From assembly GCA_009767595.1 (NCBI GenBank), contig VSDK01028304.1, positions 528,896 through 592,895 of the forward strand: 64,000 bases of DNA. Reading direction: 5' to 3'. Shown here one piece after another: positions 1 through 10,400 of the stretch. The notes beneath the pieces were generated by a model. The model ran no database searches. It was given only the letters and a program-made list of their open reading frames with translations, and had not been told where the DNA came from. The stretch is from Symbiodinium kawagutii (lineage: Eukaryota; Sar; Dinophyceae; Suessiales; Symbiodiniaceae). The translations under genes and the position numbers were made by a program. How positions within the stretch are numbered: position 1 is the first letter of the stretch; each line of letters opens with the position of its first letter.

Positions 1-2103
1 CCCGGTGGCAGCTGCAGAATCGACCAAGTGTAGCACTCGTTTGCCCCACTCATCTGGCCGCTTCAACCTGTCATGCAAGGACCAGTTCAACGCAATGGCT
101 TCCTCTAGTGTGATATGCTTATATCCACCTTTGCGCGCTGCCGTCTTCCATGTAAATGATGATATAGGCAACTGCACTTGTTGTAGTGGACACACTCCAT
201 CAGTTGCCAAACCATGTTCTGTGTTGAGAGTGGTATGGACCCCTTTGTGCGCACAAAGTCTGGAAGCCTCCTCTACCATAGTACTTGGCATCGTAGTCCA
301 GGCCCGGCCATGACCTCCGGGCGCAGCATCACTGGCTTCCACACGCTGACACCATTCAGATCTGAGATCACATTGAAGAAAAGGTACCATGCACATGGAG
401 ACCAGCATTTCCGCTCGCACTGAAGGCCATAGCCATGCCCTTTTCGTTTTTCCCCTGTGTTGAGCTAGCCATGTATATATATCTTGGAGTATGGATCTTG
501 CACATGACCGGAATGACAAAGCAAAACTCAGCTTCCCAAGCCACCTATCCACTTCACCAACCAGTGGTCGAGGTTGCCGAAGTAGGAAAATGCCAGCCTC
601 GATCAGCAGCGCACGCTTGCCCACACTCATGCCAGCCCAACCATCTTTCCCATCAATGAAGACACCCTGGACTTCCTCTCGCAAGACACCCCTAACAGCT
701 TTCTTCTCGTGTTCCTTGACACCATCTTGCGCCCATGCTGTAGCTACATCTTCAAGCCATTGGGATGCTATGCCAGGAGGATCCTCAGGAGAATCACACT
801 CATCCATTGCCCACACATCATCCAAAATAGAACCCCAAATTGGAAAAGTGGAAGGGGGAGGTTGTGAGTCAATCAATCTGGACTGCGCTGGAAGCCCAAC
901 TTGCTCGGCCTTCGCCTCGTTGTAGGCTTGCGCCCACGAAGCTGCAGCTGTGAAGCCCATGGGGACTCCTCGATGCACAGGAAATTTTTGCGCATGCTCT
1001 GCAGTTTCAGGCAGAGGAGGGTGTGCCATGTACTTGTTCCACCGATGACCAATGCGCAAGTAGTGAAAGAAATGTCTAGCATCTTTCTTGTAAATACGTA
1101 GCAACTTCCCACCACCAATACGCAAAGTACGAATGGATGACATGATGGCAAACCGTGGCTTCCAGAGCTTCTGGGGGTCAACCAATGCATTCAAAGGACA
1201 TAGTGCTGATATAGCCCGATCTTCCTCTATGTTCTTAGCAACCGCAAATGCACCACTATATAGCGGTCGACCCTTGAACTTGTAGATCTTCCTGCGCGGT
1301 TTCAACACTTGAAGTCCCGCTCTAGCGTTGCGCTTCACATAGTCTGGATATGAATGGTCCAGTCTACAAAATGGCTTTGGTATCTTGCTTGGCCTATACT
1401 TTCCCCGCAGCAGCAACGCTGAAGGATGTTCTATTTGTTCAGCCAGCGCAGGATCAAAGCTTTCCAATACCTGAGACAACTGTACTTGAGCCGCCAAATC
1501 AGGAACGCCTGCCTTGAGGCCCAAAGGTAATGCATGGCTACCTCCACAGCCGTAGCCATGAAGGTGTTCTTGGAGGTACTCACGAATTGCATCCTCCCCG
1601 CTGGTAACCGTGGTCCCGCGAAGGAAGAATGAGACGGTTGAAAAAATGCTTTTGTGCACCCGCCCCTGAGCTGCTGAAGGTGTTGTACAAGAAATTGCAT
1701 CTGAGCCAGTGTACATGTAGTTCATACAAGCAATGACCAGATTCACAAACGGTATGATCGAATTCCGAGCCTTCCCACGCTGCCTACCTCTACCTCTACG
1801 TTGAACAGGCAAAAGATTCATGAAAGGCAGAGGGTAGATAGCATGAGGACTCTCTCCGGGTTGCAAAGGCTTCTGTGGCACAACTCCACGACGCAACATG
1901 CCAGCCAAGGTGCCACCTGAAAACTCCACCAAGTCTAACAAGTTGTCAAACATCGATGGCAAAGATTCTCCAGAACCCAAGTGTCTCAAGAGGTCTGGGT
2001 CGCGATGGAGACCGCCACCGACTAAGCCATGCCAGTGAGCCCTGCTGGGGCAATGCTTGCCCCTTCTTCGGGAATCAGCTCCTTTTTGGCCGCCTTTTCC
2101 CAT
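1..2103 (-). CDS. Retroelement ORF2: reverse transcriptase - RNase H (partial, runs off the window)
   Basis: An open frame of 701 codons starts at ATG 2103-2101 and reaches base 1 without a stop, so its C-terminus is outside the window. Visible reverse-transcriptase motifs: motif A as KKDARHFFHYLRI (Asp near residue 341), motif B as GVPMGF (near 379) and motif C as ILDDVW (Asp-Asp at 428-429). Near residue 660 on, HITLEEAIALNW followed by VLHLVDSAAATG resembles the RNase H part of DIRS- or Ngaro-type elements. The frame overlaps ORF1 in the -1 frame over 82 nt. An intact 2.1-kb frame among otherwise frame-broken spacers suggests a young copy. It lies in the same orientation as the DnaJ gene, downstream of its last visible exon, and is probably an intron insertion. 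The DIRS assignment is inference: no tyrosine recombinase or terminal repeat is visible. Confidence 0.85.
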   Translation of the reverse strand, partial: MGKGGQKGADSRRRGKHCPSRAHWHGLVGGGLHRDPDLLRHLGSGESLPSMFDNLLDLVEFSGGTLAGMLRRGVVPQKPLQPGESPHAIYPLPFMNLLPVQRRGRGRQRGKARNSIIPFVNLVIACMNYMYTGSDAISCTTPSAAQGRVHKSIFSTVSFFLRGTTVTSGEDAIREYLQEHLHGYGCGGSHALPLGLKAGVPDLAAQVQLSQVLESFDPALAEQIEHPSALLLRGKYRPSKIPKPFCRLDHSYPDYVKRNARAGLQVLKPRRKIYKFKGRPLYSGAFAVAKNIEEDRAISALCPLNALVDPQKLWKPRFAIMSSIRTLRIGGGKLLRIYKKDARHFFHYLRIGHRWNKYMAHPPLPETAEHAQKFPVHRGVPMGFTAAASWAQAYNEAKAEQVGLPAQSRLIDSQPPPSTFPIWGSILDDVWAMDECDSPEDPPGIASQWLEDVATAWAQDGVKEHEKKAVRGVLREEVQGVFIDGKDGWAGMSVGKRALLIEAGIFLLRQPRPLVGEVDRWLGKLSFALSFRSCARSILQDIYTWLAQHRGKTKRAWLWPSVRAEMLVSMCMVPFLQCDLRSEWCQRVEASDAAPGGHGRAWTTMPSTMVEEASRLCAHKGVHTTLNTEHGLATDGVCPLQQVQLPISSFTWKTAARKGGYKHITLEEAIALNWSLHDRLKRPDEWGKRVLHLVDSAAATG

Positions 2104-3221
2104 GTTCCCCCTTGGCCCTTTGCTTCTAGGAGCGCAGTCACTCGCATCGATAGCACGTCCATGGCCTTCTCCACCTCTCTCTGGTTGATGTAGTCCATGG
2201 CTTGTAGAAGAGTCAACGCCTCCCTCCTGTCTCTGACCTCCTTGAGGCCAGCAGCTCCTGTGGTCACATACTCTGTCATCTCGATGTCCCGCAGTTGCGA
2301 TGTCTTCACGATCCCCCCACGCATCAGCTTCTGACGGAGGGCATTGATGAAGTTGGCCGTCAAAGCACCCGGGTGCTTTGCTGCAAAGATCAAGAGGTCT
2401 GACCTCTTCTTGAACCGTCGAGTGTCGACCTTCCCCATTGTAGCTGCGGAAACTTCCTTGGACTTTCCCTTCATCTTCCAACGCACGAAGGAGGTGGAGC
2501 TGCTTGATGTCCCTTGGGATGAGTTGCTCGAGCTGGAGGATCCTCTTTTCTTTGACTTCTTCTTGCTTTTCTTCTTGCGATCTGAGCTTCTGCTGCGGCT
2601 CTTCTTGGACTTTTTCTTTTTCTTGCTGGCCTTGTTGTCTTCGATCTCCGACCGCAGAGAATTGATCACTGCTGCCAGCTGACGTAGTTCCATAGGATCT
2701 GGATTGCCTTGAGCACCCAACGCTTGCTGGGAACTCCCGGCTGCTTGTGCCACTGGTAGCACAGGGGCCGCAGCTGGGGCTGCGACAACTGTTGCGCCCC
2801 CCTGGGCCACACCTGGCATGGCCTGATTGGCCACTAGCTCGATCAGCTCGTTCTGCGAACCGGCCACATGGCGTGGAGGATTGGAACCGTCTACCCGAAT
2901 GATGTCCACAATGGCTCGACCTTCGGAACAAAGATTCACCAGTTGAGCCGGGCCTGGGGCCCATTTCTGGACCAAGTTGCCCGGTGTGCACATCCAATTG
3001 ACAGTATTGGCCGCGATCCCAGCAGGAGGAACTCGATTGTTGTCTCGGCCCTCGACCACTCGGAAATTCCCCAACGTCATCTTCACCAAGCTCCATATGA
3101 ATCGATCACCAGAAGAGCTAGTACTATAGCAAAGCCACTCTGATCCCTCACTATGAGTGACCAAAAGCACTTCGTCCCATTCACCCGCTCGCGATATCAG
3201 CACGAAACTCCCGGCATCCAT
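2022..3221 (-). CDS. Retroelement ORF1: Gag-like protein with Lys/Ser-rich basic region
   Basis: A 399-residue ORF from ATG 3221 to TAG 2022. A longer GTG-initiated reading is possible, but a TAG lies two codons upstream of it, so I use the first ATG. The N-terminus (MDAGSFVLISRAGEWDEV) is compact and may be an SH3-like fold. An Ala/Pro-rich linker and a short helical stretch follow. Then come Lys/Arg/Ser runs near residues 196-226 (KKKKKSKKSRSRSS type) with Ser-rich tails, suited to nucleic-acid binding or nuclear entry. The C-terminal third is predicted helical (KHPGALTANFINALRQKLM). Position directly before the RT frame and the basic character support a Gag-like role. No zinc knuckle is seen. 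ORF2 begins inside its 3' end in the -1 frame, so Pol is made by reinitiation or frameshift. Confidence 0.7.
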   Translation of the reverse strand: MDAGSFVLISRAGEWDEVLLVTHSEGSEWLCYSTSSSGDRFIWSLVKMTLGNFRVVEGRDNNRVPPAGIAANTVNWMCTPGNLVQKWAPGPAQLVNLCSEGRAIVDIIRVDGSNPPRHVAGSQNELIELVANQAMPGVAQGGATVVAAPAAAPVLPVAQAAGSSQQALGAQGNPDPMELRQLAAVINSLRSEIEDNKASKKKKKSKKSRSRSSDRKKKSKKKSKKRGSSSSSNSSQGTSSSSTSFVRWKMKGKSKEVSAATMGKVDTRRFKKRSDLLIFAAKHPGALTANFINALRQKLMRGGIVKTSQLRDIEMTEYVTTGAAGLKEVRDRREALTLLQAMDYINQREVEKAMDVLSMRVTALLEAKGQGGTWEKAAKKELIPEEGASIAPAGLTGMA

Positions 3222-4393
3222 AGCAGAACCCAGGGTTAGTGTTGAACAGTCAGCAGGTTTTATGGATGGTCTCACAGGCTACTGGTCTGAGGGTATGTTG
3301 AGCACAACGCCCACAAGCACAGGGTGCAAAGTCCGTGATGCCAAACCAAAATGTAAATCCAAACTCGTCTACACACTTGCCACGCAGCTCTAAATACACC
3401 ACCAGAGTACTTCAAAAGAAATACAACCAGTCCCAAAAGGATCCAAGCAATATGAGCTATCCGAGGTAGCAACTGAATAGAAGTATATACCAGTTCAGCC
3501 TGCAATTGCAACTCCCTAACGGTCACGTGTATACGGGCAATCAACCAGTGTATACAAAGGATCACCACCTGGAAAACAAGCCCAATCACCCAGGATCTCC
3601 TCTCCACAAGAGAGCTGCCAGCCACCGCAGTGAGCACCAAGCGTGGGGACAACATGCACTGAGCCAGCCCAAACAAATTTGCTTAAGCCAAAAATGGCAA
3701 CAATCGGAAGCTATGCTACGTTGTTACCACTACACACAAAAAGAAACATGGTACACTCATCCTCAGGAATCCTCTTCGTTCTCCATTGGATCATTCTTGT
3801 TGCGGATTTAAAACAAAGACCGTGAAGTGATTTACTATGCACTACCATGCAAATAATACCACTCATAAGTATGCCACAAGTGAAGCAGGGTCATTGAACA
3901 ATGTGGCAATGACAAAACCTTTGCCTGTTTGTTCTTCTGCATATCTACGTTTTCTATACTGGGTGATCCACGGCTCTCAGAATTTACCATCAAACAGCTG
4001 ACTATGTACCTTCAAACATGGGGGCTCCCATCATGTTGTTGGTTTACCAAACTAAGTAATCGCCACGGTTGTTCGCAAGTGTTGGGTAGTACAGCTTATT
4101 ACAGAATAGACCATAATTTTTGCAGGTGGATCATCATTCACCTTGGATTAGCCAGAAGTAACTCTTCATTCACCATTATCACACGTCAAACGTCATGATT
4201 AACCATTATCAACCATCATTATCAACCACCATCCAATTTCATCCACCATCATCCACCATCATTATAACCATCATCAACCATCATCATGAACAACCATTCA
4301 TTATTGTCAATCATCACCAATCACCCCGTGCGAATCTCCAGCCGCCGTTAAGACGCTAGCAGCTTCCCACGGCCCCAAAACGCCCCGCCCCGC
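3222..4393. other. Retroelement 5' side and DnaJ intron, no gene seen
   Basis: Holds a hydrophobic minus-strand frame without convincing support (see rejected items) and a spliced-leader-like stretch at 3682-3698. The last 200 bases (4170-4320) are an ACCATCATCAACC-rich tract, the A/C-rich side that flanks most exons of this gene on the plus strand. The 5' boundary of the retroelement cannot be placed. Confidence 0.4.
3682..3698 (-). other. Possible relic spliced leader
   Basis: Read on the minus strand this is GCCATTTTTGGCTTAAG. The dinoflagellate spliced leader ends GCCATTTTGGCTCAAG, so there is one inserted T and one substitution. It lies upstream of the retroelement ORFs in the same orientation, as expected if a trans-spliced transcript had been reverse transcribed. 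The match is imperfect, so chance is possible. Confidence 0.3.
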
Positions 4394-4453
4394 CATATCT
4401 CGCACGTTCACGCGCAAGATGCGCTCAGGGCTGTCCAGCATCTTGACATCGAC
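4394..4453 (-). CDS. DnaJ exon 17: start of CTD II
   Basis: Sixty bases, phase 0 at both ends, encoding VDVKMLDSPERILRVNVRDM. Together with exon 16 it matches the Hsp40 stretch LxDALTGxxxxxxxLDxRxLxV, the inner strands of the second C-terminal domain. The acceptor is CCAG|G and the donor is ATG|GCGGGG, a GC site. It is the last exon of this gene that I can identify. Confidence 0.8.
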
Positions 4454-7400
4454 CTGGTTTGCTCAAAGTAGAACATGTACAGACATAGGTTCGAAGTAAA
4501 ACATGTACAGACATAGGTTTGAAGTACAACATGTACAGACATAGGTTTGAAGTACAACATGTACAGACATAGGTTTGAAGTACAACATGTACAGACATAG
4601 GTTTGAAGTAGAACATGTACAGACATAGGTTTGAAGTACAACATGTACAGACATAGGTTTGAAGTACAACATGTACAGACATAGGTTTGAAGTACAACAT
4701 GTACAGACATAGGTTTGAAGTACAACATGTACAGACATAGGTTTGAAGTACAACATGTACAAACATAGGTTTGAAGTAGAACATGTACAGACATAGGTTT
4801 GAAGTAGAACATGCAAAGACATAGGTGCACCATCTACCATTCTCCTGTCAATTGTGATGTGCTAAACGTATACCGTCTAATCAAAATATCTTAATCAAAT
4901 ATTTGAATCACCATATAGACCAGCAGTACCTCAAACTACTCGTAGATCCACGTTAATGACAAAAAGGTATCATGACAGTACGTTGATAGTACCCTGGTAC
5001 ATTCAATAAACATTCAAACCATAATCATTCACAGCAAAATGGTAGATCCACATTGATGAATTACCATAGGTTTACCTTAAATTGAGACTTACCATCAAAT
5101 ATAGGATCTAACATTACCAGGACACGTATGATTTACGGAATATCAAGTATGACAACTATCTGTCATTATGCTTAAATTGCTTGTAAACCCACAAACGTAA
5201 GTGCGTGGAACCACGCTCCAGCCAATGATCAGATCTATCGGTATCAGTAGTGAGTTCACCCAGTGCCGTTCTCAGTGTATGGAATTGACCTATCTTTTTT
5301 GCAGGGTAATCTATGTTCATGGCCATCCTGATGACCCTATTTCCGACATTCGCATGCTATCATCACCAATGAGGGAATCCCCGAACCTTCCACAGTGTCA
5401 TCTGTCGTGGGAACTCACCAACTTGAGACTTCAAACCATGACACATGATGACACATGGTCAACACTGGGATGTCATCATGGGATGACAAATGCTCATAAG
5501 TGAGGTGTGGTGCTTGATCAAATTTCCTCTGAGAACAGCCATTCTTTTGTACCCTAGATCGACTCCCATGTATTCTACAGGGTGAGATTCCAATAAAGGG
5601 CTCAGACTTGAAGCCTAAAATGCGAACCAATCATTATGGCGAGATTGGGAATGGTTGATGATAGATCACCATTGCTACAAGCACACTCTAACCAACAGCT
5701 GAGTCACCACTGTCACCATGGAGTCTAATCCCCTGAGAGAACATCGGTGCAAAATCATGGTTCAGAATCACTAAGAATAATTGAGAAGAGTCTAATGATG
5801 ACACAGTTATATACTTATGATTATGATCAAAAGGGAATGATACATAGTATACTTCAGAATCATAGTAAACCATTACAGTACAGCTTAAAAAGGACATAGT
5901 TACCCACCAACGATGTCGCTGAAAACACTCATCCACCGTCGAACAAGTCCAGGACGATTGCGAAGGATTCGACCAGCGAACTCACCCACAGCTAGCAGCT
6001 ACCAGGGGACCGTTCAGGGGACCCTTCAGGAGACCGCCCCAAGGCGCCTGGCCTTGCAGCCAGTCAAGGCGTCGACCAAGGGAATCTGCCGATGGTGCAA
6101 CAGATTGGAGCCCTGACAGCGGCAGCGATGCCACGGCATGGCACTGTGATCCAGGACGATGGTCACACGGTACAACACATGGGTTGTGATCCAGGATGAC
6201 GTGGTACCACGAAATAGCAGGAAGTGGGAAAACGGTTTGAAGGCCACACCCAACCAGGTTGATAATGAATCCACGAATCTGTGTACCTCCAAGTTACTGG
6301 TGGTTTCTCTGAAATTTATGGACAAAACCATTTAATCAATCCAAGATTCACCATAATAAATCCAACCATTTTTTGGGTTTCCTATTTTAAGAAACACTCA
6401 TATCACATATCAATCCGTCATGGGTCAATCATTCGTCTGAGTCTTCCATTGCCACAAGTCTGAGTTTTTGCGACTTGGGCCTTCACCAACCACATCGATG
6501 ATTTCACACTGCTCAAGGTACTATAGGGGATGGCAGGGATGTGGATGGAAACTGGGTGGTTCTTTCAATGTATGGACAACCTTCTATGACAATTCACCAA
6601 TTGACCATCAAAGAAAGCATCATCAATTCAAGTTTCACCATCTATCTGGTGGTGCTGAACCATTACTTGTCCATCAGCCTACCCCTACAGTAACGTAGTC
6701 ACCATCACCAAATCGTTCATCAGCAACTGATTTCGCAGCACGACGTCACAGAATCCAAGTTCAAGCAGCGGCACCTGCCTCCCGCGTGAAGACAGGATGC
6801 CTCTTTTCTCTGATGATAAAGATCACGTCCTCCGGGGCGGCAAATTTTTGAGGTATCCCAAAGGATCAGAAACTTGGACCTGAGAAAGACAAATCCCCAA
6901 ATGATCAGTTTTTCCTAGGAAAGCCCTAAGGCCTAAGGGATCAGTAATCACCTTTCCCTATCCACACAGGTCCTTTGAGTTGATCATAGGAAAATCGCAA
7001 GGTCACACAACAGTGATGATCAGCTGTGAATCACTCCATCTCGATGCCAAGGGACACCTTCATCACCTTCAAATGCTGGGTAAGACCAAGATCTCCGGTT
7101 CCAGTGTGGGTTCATGGTGCCCACTGGAGCCATGGTCGCAAAAGGTGAGATGGGTGGGAGGATCATAATAAATACGTCATATAGGCTCTAGGGATTGAAG
7201 AGGGCATCGGGAGATAACCACTGCAAACTTGGGGATGGCTTATTGACAGCTGGATATTCCAGCTGACATTTTCGCTGAAACAACTATATGGTGATGTGTC
7301 ATAGATTTTTCAGCCGAGTGAATCTGCCAGAACCATGTACTGTAGGGTCATCGCATGTTATAACTAGCCCCTATAACATGGTTGATTAGTCATTAATAAT

Positions 7401-10400
7401 GGTTAATCAGTGGAAAGGTGAATCTACCAGAATATGTTCTAACCCAAATAACCGCTATAACCGCTATAACCCCTATAACCCATGGCTTATATCCCCTAGA
7501 ACCATGGCTTATACCCGCCATAACCATGGCATATACCTGCTATAACCCTACAACCCCAGGGTCATCACATGCCCCAAGTTACCATGGCTTCACCTGTTGC
7601 GCAGCTCCTGCGCTTTGCCGTTGATCTCGTCCCCTTCTCCTTGGAAGGTCACCTGCGCTACGTCTCCACCAGCGCTTGGCCAATCTCACTGTACTTCGCT
7701 TGGGTGAATCTGCTCCAGTGATCAGGGGTAAGTTGTGGGTGAATCTACCAGTTGTAGAGGGTGAATCTACTAGTTAGATCTAGTTAGAGGGGAAAACTAC
7801 TCCAGTTGTAAGCTGGTTGTCAAAAGTGGAAAGCTATGGTCAATGGGGGTCAATGGGGGGAATTTCTCATCTTACTTACCACCCATAGTTTGTAGCCCAA
7901 CTTGTAACCGGGCCCAGCTTGTGAAGCTGGTTGGCATTTGTTTCAAACGATGAAGTGTAGCGACAAATCTAACTTCAAAGTGGCAGGTCAACTCATATGC
8001 TGACCCCGTTAACCTTGACTACCATCTGGTTACACCACTCCGGGTAGCTCCAAACTGCTCCTGGTCCAAACCTCTCCCTCCCAACCACCAACCACCAACC
8101 ACGAACCACCAGTTTTCCGACGCTGAACCCTGAGCTAACCCCATGATGTCTGCCATGGCACGAGCTCCAGAAGTAGGGCACCCGCACGGAAGGGGGCAGC
8201 CAACCACGGCTGAATGCGCAGCTGAGGGTTAGTTCATCATGGTTATAAGCACCTGTGAGGTAGCTGAACTTACCCCTAGAAACCATGGTGAGGGACCACT
8301 TACTAAGCGGGGATGCGCATCCAACCACCTTGCGAAAATACTATCGGGCAATGGTTTCTACATCAGGCTGCTTCATCACACGGTTCCGCAACGGGGTCAG
8401 TTCAGCGACCTTACAGGGCTTATAACCATGGCTAGGGGTTAGCAAACAACCCGTCGCATGCCCCTTCAAATGGCTCAGCAAAAGCACAACCTCTCGTAGC
8501 CAGCTGGTCTCATCCCCATGGCCGAAACGTGGCAACGGCGGCCTTGGTTCCAGCCTTCCATCCTGGCTTTACCTTCACTTCCAATACCGCCTGAGGAGGA
8601 CACGCTCAGGTGGTGAACCTCCAGTTGCCAGGTCAATTACTGTAAGTGATTGTCAGTCAAGTGGTAATCAACTATATATTGCAAACTGATTGTTGACGGA
8701 TTCTCGGTGAATCATTGAGTGGTCAATTATTGTTACTCCTTGCTAAGTGGTCAAGTATTGTAAGTGGCAGTGATGGTTTATAATAGTTATCAAGATAATA
8801 GTTAATCATTGACCTGGTTAATAGTGGTTTATCGTTCATAATTAGCGAATGATTGTTGAGTGCAAGTCAATTATTGTAAACTTATCGTTAAGGTTTCAAC
8901 CCCTATGAAAACTATGCTTGTCAACCAACCATTTGTTAACGAAAACATGTTTGAAACCACCAACCAGATTAAGTGATCAGCGGCTTGGTTGGGCTTGCGC
9001 CTCGGAGCCCGGCCGTGGTTCACCGGGCGCTCAGCTCAGCGCGCCCCGCGCACCTCGGGGTCTCGTTTCAAGGTCGTGGACGACCTCTTGACCTGGTGGA
9101 GCCGCTGCTACCCAGGCCGCAACGAGCCACCGGCGCTACCAGCTGCGCCAATCATGGTTGGTGGTACCTAGCTAGTGACTGGGGTACGCCCCCCCCCAAA
9201 CTCTATCCAAACTCTATCACGAGAGCAGGGAGTGCATTGGGAAGGGTATCTTAATCCACCATGTACTAAAAATAATTTATTATAATTTATTATTTTTTAT
9301 TTTATTTTATTGTATTTTATTTTATTTTGTGGTGATTATGTCATTGCTACCATGTTTCATGGTCCATGAAACATCAATAGAAGTTTCTTATCATTCATGC
9401 TTAATTTAATTCTAGTTTGTTCAATTTCAAAGGGGCAATTCATTAAGCAATTGTACAATCACAAAAAAACAAAACATTTTCTGAAAATCATGATATGTAT
9501 GTGTTTATTTTCATTTTTTAATTGTTCAATTTTAAAAGGGGCAATTCATTTAGCAATGCTAAAATCGAACAAATACAATTTTTTGAAAATCACATTTTTT
9601 TTCATTTTTTCCATTTTGTAATCAAAGTTGAAAAGGGACCATTCTTTTAGCAATACTAAACTCAAAAAAAAATCAAATTCTGAAAATCAAGATTTTATTT
9701 TTTTAACATTCTATTTTGTAATCTAATTTTCTAAAAGGCAATTCATGTAGCAATACTAAAATCACAAAACAACACAAATATTTTTCTGCAAATCCTGATT
9801 TTTTCATTTTTGTTTGTATTTTCTTTTTGTTTTCAATTTGGTAATTTAATTTTAAGAGGGGCAATTCATTTAGCAATTCTAAAAAAACACTAAAAAACAA
9901 AAATATTTTTCAAAAAATCACGGTATTTTTTGCTATTTTTATTTTTATTTTTTGTTTTTTTTCCTATTTTCCATTTTGTAATTTGATTTCAAAAGGGGCA
10001 ATTCATTTAGCAATTCTAAAATCACTAAAAAAACAAAAATATTTTCTGAAAATCACGATTTTTTTTTATTTTTTTTTAATTTTTGCCATTTTTTGATTTT
10101 TTTGCTATCTTATTTTTATTTTTTTGTTTTTTTTTAATTTTGCTAATTTTTTGATTTTTTTTTTCTATTTTCCATTTTGTAATTTGATTTCAAAAAGGGC
10201 AATTCATTTAGCAATTCTAAAATCACTAAAAAAATCAAACATATTTTTCTGAAAATCAAAATATTTTTTTGTTATTTTTTGCATTTTTTGAATATTTTCC
10301 ATTTTGTAATTTGATTTCAAAAGGGGCAATACATTTAGCAGTACTACAATCAATCTCGATATATATCTTTGATATATGTTTTTAAAGCTTCTATTTTAAG

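Noticed and set aside
3272-3655. Hydrophobic minus-strand frame of about 127 codons just upstream of retroelement ORF1
   Set aside because: Its apparent longer start is TTG, no motif is recognisable, and it probably lies in the element's 5' untranslated part. Apparent overlap with ORF1 vanishes when only ATG starts are used.
4473-4815. CRISPR-like array of 28-bp units
   Set aside because: No spacers between units; host is a eukaryote.
4408-4840. Three overlapping minus-strand ORFs of 119-141 codons
   Set aside because: They are translations of the 28-bp tandem repeat in its three frames; the period is not a multiple of 3, so all frames stay open.
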